From assembly GCA_942492735.1 (NCBI GenBank), contig OW818648.1, forward strand, positions 3,658,001-3,722,000: a stretch of DNA of 64,000 nucleotides, given 5' to 3'. A program made the translations under genes and the position numbers. How positions within the stretch are numbered: position 1 is the first letter of the stretch; every line of letters starts with the position of its first letter. This document shows positions 7,921 to 16,170 of the stretch, in pieces. The notes beneath the pieces were generated by a model. The model did not search any database and had not been told where the DNA came from. It worked only from the letters and a program-made list of their open reading frames with translations. Origin of the DNA: Sporobacter sp942492735. GTDB taxonomy: Bacteria > Bacillota > Clostridia > Oscillospirales > Oscillospiraceae.

Positions 7921-7922
7921 TA

Positions 7923-7957
7923 AAAATGGGGAGCGGCAGTGAGCCGCTCCCCATTTT
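7923..7957 (+). terminator. strong bidirectional terminator
   Basis: ATGGGGAGCGGC and GCCGCTCCCCAT form a perfect 12-bp stem with a five-base loop, flanked by AAAA on the left and TTTTATTTT on the right. It separates the plus-strand acyltransferase from the minus-strand sodium-pump genes and can serve both. Confidence 0.9.
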
Positions 7958-7961
7958 ATTT

Positions 7962-8087
7962 TCATTCGTCTTTTTTCCTGAATAGTCTTCCTGTGATACG
8001 CAGGATCAGATATAAGAGTATCAGCGAGAGGAATACGCCGCCGAGTCCTAAGCCCGTCAGTTTCAGGGCGATGAGAATGCTTTCCAT
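7962..8087 (-). CDS. small OadG-type gamma subunit of a Na+-translocating decarboxylase
   Basis: A 41-residue protein starting MESILIALKLTGLGLGGVF, with a single membrane helix (~residues 5-31) and a basic/acidic tail (RLFRKKDE). The sequence and its place directly after the beta-subunit gene fit the OadG/MmdD gamma family, in a very short form: canonical gamma chains have ~80 or more residues. AAAGGAGGG lies seven to eight bases before the ATG, within the 12-base gap to the beta gene. Gamma chains anchor or stabilise the alpha-beta complex; the long periplasmic/cytosolic tail that contacts alpha is absent here. Confidence 0.7.
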   Translation of the reverse strand: MESILIALKLTGLGLGGVFLSLILLYLILRITGRLFRKKDE

Positions 8088-8099
8088 AATAACCCTCCT

Positions 8100-9314
8100 T
8101 TATTGTCCGAGCAGCATGGGCACGAGAGACAGGATCAATCCGCCGGCGACAACCGAGCCAAGCTGGCCCGCCACGTTGGCACTGGCCGCCTGCATGAGGA
8201 TGAAGTTTCCCGGATCCTCCTGCTTTGCCATCTTCTGTACAAGTCTGGCCGCCATCGGGAAGGCGGAAATACCGGCCGCGCCGATCATGGGGTTGATCTT
8301 TGTTTTGGAAAAGACGTTCAACAGCTTGGCGAAGAGCACACCGCCCGCCGTATCGAACACGAAGGCGACAAGCCCAAGGCAGAGGATGAGTAATGTGGTT
8401 GGCTGAAGGAAGGCGGAATACTCCATTGTTGCGCCGATGGTGATCCCAAGGAGCAGTGTGACGAGGTTGGTCAGCTCATTCTGCGCTGCATGGTTGAGCC
8501 GCTCCAGCACGCCGCTTTCCTTAATAAGGTTGCCGAACATCAGAAGCCCGATCAGCGGCGCGCTGATCGGCGCGACAATCGCAAAGACAATGGTAACGAG
8601 AATGGGAAAAAGAATCATCGTTGTCTTGCTGATCTTTTTCTCACTGTACTCCATCCGGATGCAGCGCTCTTTCTTTGTCGTCAGCGCTCTGATAATGGGG
8701 GGCTGGATGATCGGTACCAGCGCCATATAGGAATAGGCCGCAACCGATATGGGGCCCAGCAGCTGCGGCGCGAATTTGCCCGCCACCACGATGGAGGTTG
8801 GTCCGTCCGCCGCGCCGATGATGCCGATTGAGGCCGCTGCCTTGATAAGAATCTCCATGGGCGTTGCGTCCTTAAACATCTCCAGCTGCTGCCCGAGCTG
8901 CACAATATTGTCCCGCAGGGCCGGGATGAGGTTTGTCAGCACGAGCACGGCAATAATTGTCGCAAAGATGCCGAGCTGCGCCGCTGCCCCGAAGAATACC
9001 ATCTTTGGGGTCGAAAAGAGCGGCCGGAAGTCCATCATTGCGCCGATACCGATGAATATGAGCACTGGGAAGAGCTCTGTGAGTATCCCGGCCTCGTAAA
9101 AAATCTTCAGTACGCCGGGGCCTTCTTCCGAAATCCATATCGTATTAAACGGGAGGTTTGCCAGTATCGCGCCGAAACCTATCGGCAAGAGGAGCATCGG
9201 CTCATAATCCTTGGCTATGGCGAGGTAGATTAAAACGCCTCCAATAGCATACATGATCAGAAACTGCCAGTGAAACGCGAATACGCCGGTAAAAAGCGAC
9301 TGAATTGTATCCAT
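8100..9314 (-). CDS. Na+-translocating decarboxylase beta subunit (OadB/GcdB/MmdB family)
   Basis: 404-residue polytopic membrane protein that couples decarboxylation of a biotin-bound carboxyl group to Na+ export. Family signatures are visible: GIIGAADGPTSI, PIIQPPIIRALTT and NPMIGAAGISAFPMAAR near the C-terminus. GGAGG precedes the ATG. No alpha (carboxyltransferase), biotin-carrier or decarboxylase gene is adjacent: only the small gamma gene follows, and the next gene upstream is divergent. The substrate (oxaloacetate, methylmalonyl-CoA or glutaconyl-CoA) therefore cannot be assigned; the alpha subunit is probably encoded elsewhere. Confidence 0.88.
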   Translation of the reverse strand: MDTIQSLFTGVFAFHWQFLIMYAIGGVLIYLAIAKDYEPMLLLPIGFGAILANLPFNTIWISEEGPGVLKIFYEAGILTELFPVLIFIGIGAMMDFRPLFSTPKMVFFGAAAQLGIFATIIAVLVLTNLIPALRDNIVQLGQQLEMFKDATPMEILIKAAASIGIIGAADGPTSIVVAGKFAPQLLGPISVAAYSYMALVPIIQPPIIRALTTKKERCIRMEYSEKKISKTTMILFPILVTIVFAIVAPISAPLIGLLMFGNLIKESGVLERLNHAAQNELTNLVTLLLGITIGATMEYSAFLQPTTLLILCLGLVAFVFDTAGGVLFAKLLNVFSKTKINPMIGAAGISAFPMAARLVQKMAKQEDPGNFILMQAASANVAGQLGSVVAGGLILSLVPMLLGQ

Positions 9315-9472
9315 AAAGCCTCCTATGTCATTCCGGGCGCGCCGCCCGGCGATTTGTCATTTGTATTTATAACATATTCTTTTACGATTGTACATAAAAG
9401 CTGCAGCTTTGACAAAATAAAAAATACATGATGCCATACCTCAATAATACTGCAGACCGCAGTGATCATATC

Positions 9473-9501
9473 TTGCCAGATTACGGTTTAAATTATATAA
9501 T
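9473..9501 (+). promoter_or_regulatory. sigma-A promoter of the LysA-like gene
   Basis: TTGCCA, 17-base spacer, TATAAT. The predicted start is about 20 bases before the ATG at 9531. I see no lysine riboswitch: the leader is too short. Confidence 0.75.
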
Positions 9502-9530
9502 AAGGATATATTGAAAATGGGTGAAGAATT

Positions 9531-10844
9531 ATGATGAATAGACTGAACAGCTTCAGCAGTATAAATCCTGCGGTTATTTTAGCGGCCAAAGAAAAGTATG
9601 GAACGCCTTGTTATTTTTATGATGAAAAACTGCTGACCGAGAAATGTCAGCAGGCCTTATCTATGCCAAACGCCTATGGAATTCGTGTCCGCTATGCGAT
9701 GAAAGCAAATTCCAGCAGAACGGTCTTGCAGATAATCGCACAGCAGGGCCTTTTTATCGATGCCAGCTCATTGAACGAGGCGAAACGCGCCGAAATGGCC
9801 GGCATCAATCCGGAACAGATCATGCTGACGACGCAGGAGGTCCCGGAGGACAGTGACAGACACGCGCTGGAACAGCTGATGCGCCTCGGTATGAAGTATA
9901 ACGTCTGCTCCTTGCGCCAGCTGCAGCTTATCGGCGATTTCGCACGGAAAAACAAGCCCGAGCTGTCGATCAGGGTCCATCCGGGAATCGGCTCCGGTGA
10001 GTCGTCCAGCCGGAATACAGGCGACGACTATTCCTGCTTCGGCATTCATCTGTCGGACCTTGATAAAGCGCTGGGTTATGCGTCTGATAACGGCATCATG
10101 TTTACCCAAGTCCATGTCCACATCGGTTCCGGCGGAGACCCGGAGCTGTGGAGGCAGAACATCGACCTCGAGCTGGGTTATATCGAGAAATATTTCCCAC
10201 ATGCCCAAACGGTCAGCTTTGGCGGCGGCTTGAAGGAAGCCCGGATGCCTCACGAAAAGGCGGCTGATATCAACGCCCTTGGCCTTTACGCAAAGCGGCA
10301 GATTGAAAGCTTTTATGAGAAAACCGGCAGAAAGCTTCTGATGGAGATTGAGCCGGGAACTTTCATCGCGGCCAATATGGGTTATGTGGTCACAACAGTC
10401 CGTGACAAAAAAAAGACAGGCGACAGCGGACTTTGTTTTGCGATTGTCGACGGCGGTATGGACGTGAATGCCCGTCCGCTGCTATATGGCTCACAGCATC
10501 CGTTTTACGTCATATCAAAGGACGGCAGACTGTTGTCATCAGAATTCAGCCCTGAGACGTCAAGCAGTACCGAGCGCGACATGATGGTTGTGGGGACATG
10601 CTGTGAGAGCGGAGATTCGCTCTGTCTGGACAGTCATGCCAACAGCGCGCCTCGAAAAATCGCGGAGCCGGAGATCGGCGATGTCATCGTCATCGGCGGC
10701 GCGGGCGCCTATTGCTCAGCGATGACCCCTTTTAACTATAACTCACACACCCAGATCCCGGAGGTTCTTCTGATGCGAGACGGTCAGCTGAAACTCATCC
10801 GAAAACGACAAACGCTGGAGCAGATTGTGATGAATGAATTGTAA
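9531..10844 (+). CDS. lysA: diaminopimelate decarboxylase-like protein
   Basis: Fold-III PLP decarboxylase of 437 residues. The cofactor lysine is in RYAMKAN (~residue 58). HVHIGSGGDP, FGGGLKEAR, EIEPGTFIAANMGY and CCESGD follow the order seen in LysA, and GAGAYCSAM is the C-terminal phosphate/carboxylate-contacting segment. The expected reaction is meso-diaminopimelate to lysine plus CO2 in the cytosol. Two tandem ATG codons at 9531/9534 follow GGGTGAAG. It is monocistronic with its own promoter. A related decarboxylase acting on another substrate (such as carboxynorspermidine) cannot be excluded, but the motifs favour LysA. Confidence 0.8.
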   Translation: MMNRLNSFSSINPAVILAAKEKYGTPCYFYDEKLLTEKCQQALSMPNAYGIRVRYAMKANSSRTVLQIIAQQGLFIDASSLNEAKRAEMAGINPEQIMLTTQEVPEDSDRHALEQLMRLGMKYNVCSLRQLQLIGDFARKNKPELSIRVHPGIGSGESSSRNTGDDYSCFGIHLSDLDKALGYASDNGIMFTQVHVHIGSGGDPELWRQNIDLELGYIEKYFPHAQTVSFGGGLKEARMPHEKAADINALGLYAKRQIESFYEKTGRKLLMEIEPGTFIAANMGYVVTTVRDKKKTGDSGLCFAIVDGGMDVNARPLLYGSQHPFYVISKDGRLLSSEFSPETSSSTERDMMVVGTCCESGDSLCLDSHANSAPRKIAEPEIGDVIVIGGAGAYCSAMTPFNYNSHTQIPEVLLMRDGQLKLIRKRQTLEQIVMNEL

Positions 10845-10895
10845 GTGAACCCGTTATACTGTCGGATTCGATAGGTACAGAACTGGAGCTGGACG

Positions 10896-13800
10896 ATGCG
10901 TAACGCACTTGACATTTTTGATCCGATCACCGCGCGGTGGTTCGCGCGGTCTGTCGGCGCGCCGACGGCGGTGCAGGAGGCGGCTTGGCCGGCTATCGCA
11001 GCGGGAGACAATACGCTGGTGTCAGCGCCGACCGGCACAGGTAAAACGCTGGCATCGTTTCTTGTTTTTATCGACAAGCTCATGGCGGAAGCGCGTCACG
11101 GGACGCTCAAGCAGGAGCTTCAGCTTATTTACATATCACCGCTCAAGTCACTTGCGGGCGATATACGGGAAAACCTCCGCCGTCCGCTGGACGGCATTAC
11201 AAAAGAAATGCGCGATGACGGCGTGATGCCACCTCAGGCGCCCGGGTGCTTCGAACCTGCTTTGAGAGTCGCCATTCGGACGGGTGACACGCCGCAGAGC
11301 GAACGGCGGCAGATGATTAAAAAACCGCCGCATATTCTGATCACGACACCGGAATCGTTGTACCTGATGCTGACGGCGAAATCCGGCCAGACCATACTGA
11401 AAACGACGCGCTGGATCATCCTGGACGAGCTGCACGCTATGATTGACACAAAGCGCGGCGCGCACCTGATGCTGTCTGTTGCCCGGCTGGATATGCTCTG
11501 CCCCGCTCCCCTGCAGCGCATTGGTCTGTCCGCGACGATTGAGCCGCTGGACATGGCCGCCGAATACTTATCGCCCGACCCAGTGACCATTGCTGCGCCG
11601 AAGATGCATAAGGAAGTCCGGCTGACGGTGACGAGTCCCTTTGCCGAAAGGCATGCCGCGAAAAAGGATCCTGTTTGGCAGGCACTGGCGGCCGCTGTCT
11701 ATGAGCGCTGCAAGGACACGCGCAGCGTCATCGCTTTCGTCGAAGGCAGGACTTACGCCGAAAAGCTTTCATATTATGTCAACCAATTGGGCGGCGACGA
11801 TTTTGCCCGAACGCACCATGGCAGCCTCGCAAAAGAGCGGCGCTTCGAGGTAGAAACGGCGCTCCGCAGCGGGACACTGCGGCTCTTGGTCGCCACGTCG
11901 TCAATGGAACTCGGGATAGATGTCGGCGAAATCGATGAGGTTTTTCAGGTCGGCTGCCCCCGCTCCATCTCCAGCACGATGCAGCGGCTCGGCCGCGCAG
12001 GCCACAACCCGAACCGCACGAGCGTTATGACCATGTTCCCGCGCGTCGCCTCGGAGGCGCTCTACAGCGGGCTCGCCGCCGAGGTCGTCCGTATGGGCGG
12101 TATTGAGCATGTCCACCCGCCCAGGCTGTGCCTGGACGTATTGGCGCAGCACCTCGTCTCCATGGCATCGGGCGATGGGTATGAAATCGACGATGTGCTC
12201 CCGATTCTAAAGCGCGCGTATCCTTTCCGTGATGTCACGCGGGACGATATCCGTGATGTCCTGTGCATGCTGTCCGGTGATTATGAGCATCAGCGTGACA
12301 TTCCCGTCCGCCCCAGGGTGCTATACGACCGTATCCATGACAAGGTCGAAGGCGATCCTTACAGCCGCATGCTGGCGGTCTCGGCCGGTGGCACGATTCC
12401 GGACAGAGGTTTATATGCCTGCCGCACGGAAACCGGCGTGCTGCTCGGCGAGTTGGACGAGGAATTCGTCTATGAGGCGCGCGTCGGCGACAAACTCCTG
12501 CTGGGTACCTTCACCTGGCAGATCAGAGAGATCAAAAAAGATACCGTCGTCGTCTCTCAATCGTCCCCGGGCGGCTGGCGGGGGCCCTTCTGGAAGGGCG
12601 ATATTAAAGGCCGTCGAATGCAGACGGGCATGGCCTACGGCAAGATTTTCAGGCTTCTCGAAGAGGCACACGACAATCAAAAGCTCTTTGAAGCGCTGCG
12701 CGCGCTCGGCCTCGATGACAAGTCCGCCGAGGCGGCAGAGGATCTGTTGAAGCGGCAGATCGCCGCAACAGGCGCGCTGCCGGATGACAGGACGCTGCTC
12801 GTCGAGCATTTCCGCGACGAAACGGGCAATCACCAAATGATGGTGCACTCTGTCTTTGGCAAGCAAGTCAACGAGCCGCTGGCCATCCTCTTAACGGAAG
12901 AGGCAAAACGCCGCTTAAACACGAATATCAGTTTTGTGGCCGACGACGACGGCTTATTGCTGTTCCCCTATAACGACTGCGAATTCCCGGAGGGTCTCCT
13001 TTATAATGTCTCGCCGGAAACGGCACAGAGCGTCCTGTCGGTCATACTACCGGTGACACCGGCTTTCAACATGACCTTCCGATACAACGCCGCCCGCGCT
13101 TTGATGATGGGCGTGCGCAAAGCCGGACGCCAGCCGCTTTGGGTTCAGCGCATGCGCGGCGCGGAGATGCTCGACGCGCTCGTCCGCCAGGATAATCATC
13201 CGCTTATCCGTGAGACGACGCGCGAATGCCTGGAGGATTACTGGGACCTGCCGGGCGTTCTGCACATCCTAAATGCCATCCATGCGGGCACAATCCGCGT
13301 ACGCGAGCTATATCTCGAACTGCCATCACCGATGTCGTTTTTACTTAGGCGTCAAACCGAAGCGGCGATGATGTACGATTATTCACCCACACCGCGCAGC
13401 CTACAGGCGGCCGTCGAGGAGAACCTGAACCAGACGGCGCAGATAGCGCCTGGCCCCGAGCAGCTGGCGCTGTCATCTGAACGGACGCGCCTTCCCGAAA
13501 ACGAATACCAGCTCCATTCGCTCCTTATGATCGAAGGCGATATCGTCGCAGGCGAGCTCGACATCCCCATCGCCTGGCTCGAAACGCTGGAACAACGGGA
13601 ACAGGCAAAATACATCGAGCCGGGATTATGGATCGCTGCTGAGCATGCCGGAGAATATGACGGCGCATTGTCAGATGATAATATTGAGTCGAGAGCGCAC
13701 ATTGTGCGGCGCCTGCTGCGTTACCGCGGCGGTCAGCCGGCGCCTCAGATTGCCGAACGATACCTCTGGACGGAAGCGACGGCGCGGGATGTTTTGGACG

Positions 13801-15041
13801 CATTATGTCAAAACGGTGACGCCGTGGAATACGAAGGGCTTTTCTATCATTTAAAGATGTTTGACCGGGCACGGAACGAAACGGTCAAAATGCGCCGCAG
13901 ACAGATAAAGACGCTTCCGCCGGAGCGGTATGCCGCTATACTGGCACGCAGGATCTCTATATCAGCGCCTCCTATGGAACAACTTGAAGCGACGCTGAAG
14001 ATGCTCTGCGGTCTTCCCTATCCGCCGGAGCTGTGGGAAAGTGTTCTGCTGCCTGCGCGCGTCAGCAGTTACCGTCCGGAGCTTCTGGACACGCTGCTTT
14101 CACAGGGCAGTTTGTTCTGGCGTATTACGCCGGAGTCAGGACTCAGTTTCCATCAGTACGATGATATTGACTGGGACGCAGACCTCTCGGAGACCGGGAT
14201 TTCGCTGACGGGTGACGAAAAAACCGTCTTCGAAACACTCCGAAAGCGCGGCGCGAGCTTCATGCAGAGGCTTAGTGAACTCTCTATTGGAGAATCGCCG
14301 TATGAAACCCTGCTGAAGCTGACTGAAAAGGGTATTGTCTGTGGAGACAGCTTTGTACCGGTACGTATGCTCATGAACAGGGATAAAACGGAGGCCAGGC
14401 CGGTCAGGCAGCGCGTGAGGGCGCGCGTGATGACAATGACGTCCGGGCGTTGGGAGCTGTCGCGTCAGCTAAAAGAGCAGACATTGGAACAGCAGCTCGA
14501 GCGCATATTTGACCGATCTGCCATCCTTTGCCGAGAAACGGTACAAGACCTGAACTGGGGAGAAGCGCTTAAAATTCTGCGTGTATGGGAATATACCGGC
14601 CGTGTTCGCCGGGGATACTTTATTGAGGGTCTATCGGGCATGCAGTATATCCGGGATAAGGATTTTGCCGGGATAATTACTGCCTTAGAGCAACCGGAAG
14701 ATCGTATCATATGGCTGTCGGCTATTGATCCGGCGCAGCCGTGGGGTAAGTATCTGGCACACCTACAGGATAGATCGTTCATTAATGTACCAGGTACCGT
14801 CGTCGCGCTGCGCGCCGGCGTTCCGATTGCCGTATTCGAGCGCCAGGGTAAAACTTTTCGGGTTTTTGACGGCGCATCATTAACAGACGCGCTGCTTGGA
14901 TTCGCACAGGCCTTTTCAGGCCGGCGCGTATTTCCGGCGCTGCATCGCCTGACGCTCAAGGAATATCCGCAAGAGGCAGCAACTGCCATAGAAAGCGCCG
15001 GTTTTATGAAGGAAATGCAGGACTATACGTTATACCGATAG
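10896..15041 (+). CDS. lhr: Lhr-family ATP-dependent helicase (long form)
   Basis: 1381 residues. Superfamily 2 helicase motifs in order: SAPTGTGKT (Walker A, ~residue 47), DELH (motif II), SATIEP (motif III), and QRLGRAGHN (motif VI) near residue 365. A winged-helix/beta-barrel region and the large Lhr C-terminal extension follow. Long Lhr proteins translocate 3'-5' on single-stranded DNA and unwind RNA:DNA hybrids; a repair role is known in some bacteria. The length is comparable with Enterobacterial and mycobacterial Lhr. GGAG precedes the start. The gene is more GC-rich than the flanking genes but shows no frame break. Confidence 0.9.
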   Translation: MRNALDIFDPITARWFARSVGAPTAVQEAAWPAIAAGDNTLVSAPTGTGKTLASFLVFIDKLMAEARHGTLKQELQLIYISPLKSLAGDIRENLRRPLDGITKEMRDDGVMPPQAPGCFEPALRVAIRTGDTPQSERRQMIKKPPHILITTPESLYLMLTAKSGQTILKTTRWIILDELHAMIDTKRGAHLMLSVARLDMLCPAPLQRIGLSATIEPLDMAAEYLSPDPVTIAAPKMHKEVRLTVTSPFAERHAAKKDPVWQALAAAVYERCKDTRSVIAFVEGRTYAEKLSYYVNQLGGDDFARTHHGSLAKERRFEVETALRSGTLRLLVATSSMELGIDVGEIDEVFQVGCPRSISSTMQRLGRAGHNPNRTSVMTMFPRVASEALYSGLAAEVVRMGGIEHVHPPRLCLDVLAQHLVSMASGDGYEIDDVLPILKRAYPFRDVTRDDIRDVLCMLSGDYEHQRDIPVRPRVLYDRIHDKVEGDPYSRMLAVSAGGTIPDRGLYACRTETGVLLGELDEEFVYEARVGDKLLLGTFTWQIREIKKDTVVVSQSSPGGWRGPFWKGDIKGRRMQTGMAYGKIFRLLEEAHDNQKLFEALRALGLDDKSAEAAEDLLKRQIAATGALPDDRTLLVEHFRDETGNHQMMVHSVFGKQVNEPLAILLTEEAKRRLNTNISFVADDDGLLLFPYNDCEFPEGLLYNVSPETAQSVLSVILPVTPAFNMTFRYNAARALMMGVRKAGRQPLWVQRMRGAEMLDALVRQDNHPLIRETTRECLEDYWDLPGVLHILNAIHAGTIRVRELYLELPSPMSFLLRRQTEAAMMYDYSPTPRSLQAAVEENLNQTAQIAPGPEQLALSSERTRLPENEYQLHSLLMIEGDIVAGELDIPIAWLETLEQREQAKYIEPGLWIAAEHAGEYDGALSDDNIESRAHIVRRLLRYRGGQPAPQIAERYLWTEATARDVLDALCQNGDAVEYEGLFYHLKMFDRARNETVKMRRRQIKTLPPERYAAILARRISISAPPMEQLEATLKMLCGLPYPPELWESVLLPARVSSYRPELLDTLLSQGSLFWRITPESGLSFHQYDDIDWDADLSETGISLTGDEKTVFETLRKRGASFMQRLSELSIGESPYETLLKLTEKGIVCGDSFVPVRMLMNRDKTEARPVRQRVRARVMTMTSGRWELSRQLKEQTLEQQLERIFDRSAILCRETVQDLNWGEALKILRVWEYTGRVRRGYFIEGLSGMQYIRDKDFAGIITALEQPEDRIIWLSAIDPAQPWGKYLAHLQDRSFINVPGTVVALRAGVPIAVFERQGKTFRVFDGASLTDALLGFAQAFSGRRVFPALHRLTLKEYPQEAATAIESAGFMKEMQDYTLYR

Positions 15042-15080
15042 CGGAATCATCCTAAAACCGGTGCGGCCCTGAACAAGAGC

Positions 15081-15106
15081 GGTACGACACAGGGGTCGTA
15101 CCCTAC
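15081..15106. repeat. GTAGGG/CCCTAC palindromic module
   Basis: GGTACGAC pairs with GTCGTACC around a short loop, then CTAC. One member of the family of intergenic palindromes ending CCCTAC described in the findings; it lies between lhr and the dihydrouridine synthase gene. Confidence 0.6.
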
Positions 15107-15179
15107 AATTTTCGAGGTAGCGCCTTCGCACAAATCGATATCCATATAAAATCGACTGCGGTCATTGAGGACATATTTT

Positions 15180-16118
15180 ATGAATTTTTACGTCGCACCG
15201 ATGGAAGGCTTGACCGGGTTTGTTTATAGAAATGCGCATCATGCTTTCTTCAACCATGCGAATAAATATTTTTCACCGTTTATCGCTGCCAATCAGAGCG
15301 ACAGCTTTAAAGCCCGGGAGCTCAATGATATTTTACCTGAAAACAATCAGGGGATATTTTTAGTTCCGCAGCTACTGACCAATAACGCGCGGGATTTTAT
15401 ACACACCTCAAAAAAAATCAAGCGCCTAGGGTATGGTGAGATCAATTTGAACTTAGGTTGTCCTTCCGGCACTGTTGTTTCAAAATACAAAGGGTCTGGC
15501 TTTCTGTCGAAACGAGAAGACCTTGATCGGTTTTTAGATGAAATTTTTTCGCAGCAGGAAACAAAAATATCCGTCAAAACAAGAATAGGTAAAGATCAGC
15601 CTGAAGAATTCTATGACCTCATAGAAATATTCAACAAATACCCCATGGAAGAGCTGATCATCCACCCAAGAATTCAGAAAGATTTCTACAAAAACAAGCC
15701 AAATCTAAAGATCTTTGAGGAAGCCTTGCTACTAAGTAAAAATCACGTGTGTTATAATGGCGATATTTTTACAGTCAACGACTATAACGTGTTTACGGCT
15801 GATTTCCCCCTTGTCGGCTCCATCATGCTCGGCAGAGGACTCATAACAAATCCCGGTCTGATCAATGAGATTTCGAGTCATGCCTTACCCGACAAAAATC
15901 TGCTGAAAGACTTTCACGATCAAATCTATGAGGACTATAAAAGAATCCTCATAAGCGAACGTAATGTCCTGTTCAAAATGAAGGATTTATGGTTTTATTT
16001 AATCGAAATGTTTACCGATCAAACAAAATATGCAAAAAGAATAAAAAAATCAGAGAGATTTTACGAATACGAGGACGCTGTTTCAAGCCTATTCAGAGAA
16101 CAGGATGTCGTGTCATAA
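15180..16118 (+). CDS. tRNA-dihydrouridine synthase family protein
   Basis: FMN-dependent reduction of uridine in tRNA. YVAPMEGLTG at the N-terminus, NLGCPSGTVVSKYKGSG with the catalytic cysteine (~residue 92), and SVKTRIG are Dus signatures. The segment that usually reads HGRT is HPRIQKDFY. 312 residues. The start is ATG 15180 with GAGG nine bases upstream; an in-frame TTG at 15165 lies before that site. It most resembles a DusB/DusC-like clade, but which uridine is modified cannot be told. Confidence 0.88.
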   Translation: MNFYVAPMEGLTGFVYRNAHHAFFNHANKYFSPFIAANQSDSFKARELNDILPENNQGIFLVPQLLTNNARDFIHTSKKIKRLGYGEINLNLGCPSGTVVSKYKGSGFLSKREDLDRFLDEIFSQQETKISVKTRIGKDQPEEFYDLIEIFNKYPMEELIIHPRIQKDFYKNKPNLKIFEEALLLSKNHVCYNGDIFTVNDYNVFTADFPLVGSIMLGRGLITNPGLINEISSHALPDKNLLKDFHDQIYEDYKRILISERNVLFKMKDLWFYLIEMFTDQTKYAKRIKKSERFYEYEDAVSSLFREQDVVS

Positions 16119-16170
16119 TGGGTTTAGTTTCGAATTACAATACATTTACGATCTGAGGAGGACTGTTTTT

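Noticed and set aside
9315..9530. Lysine riboswitch before the LysA-like gene
   Set aside because: The promoter leaves only ~20 bases of leader.
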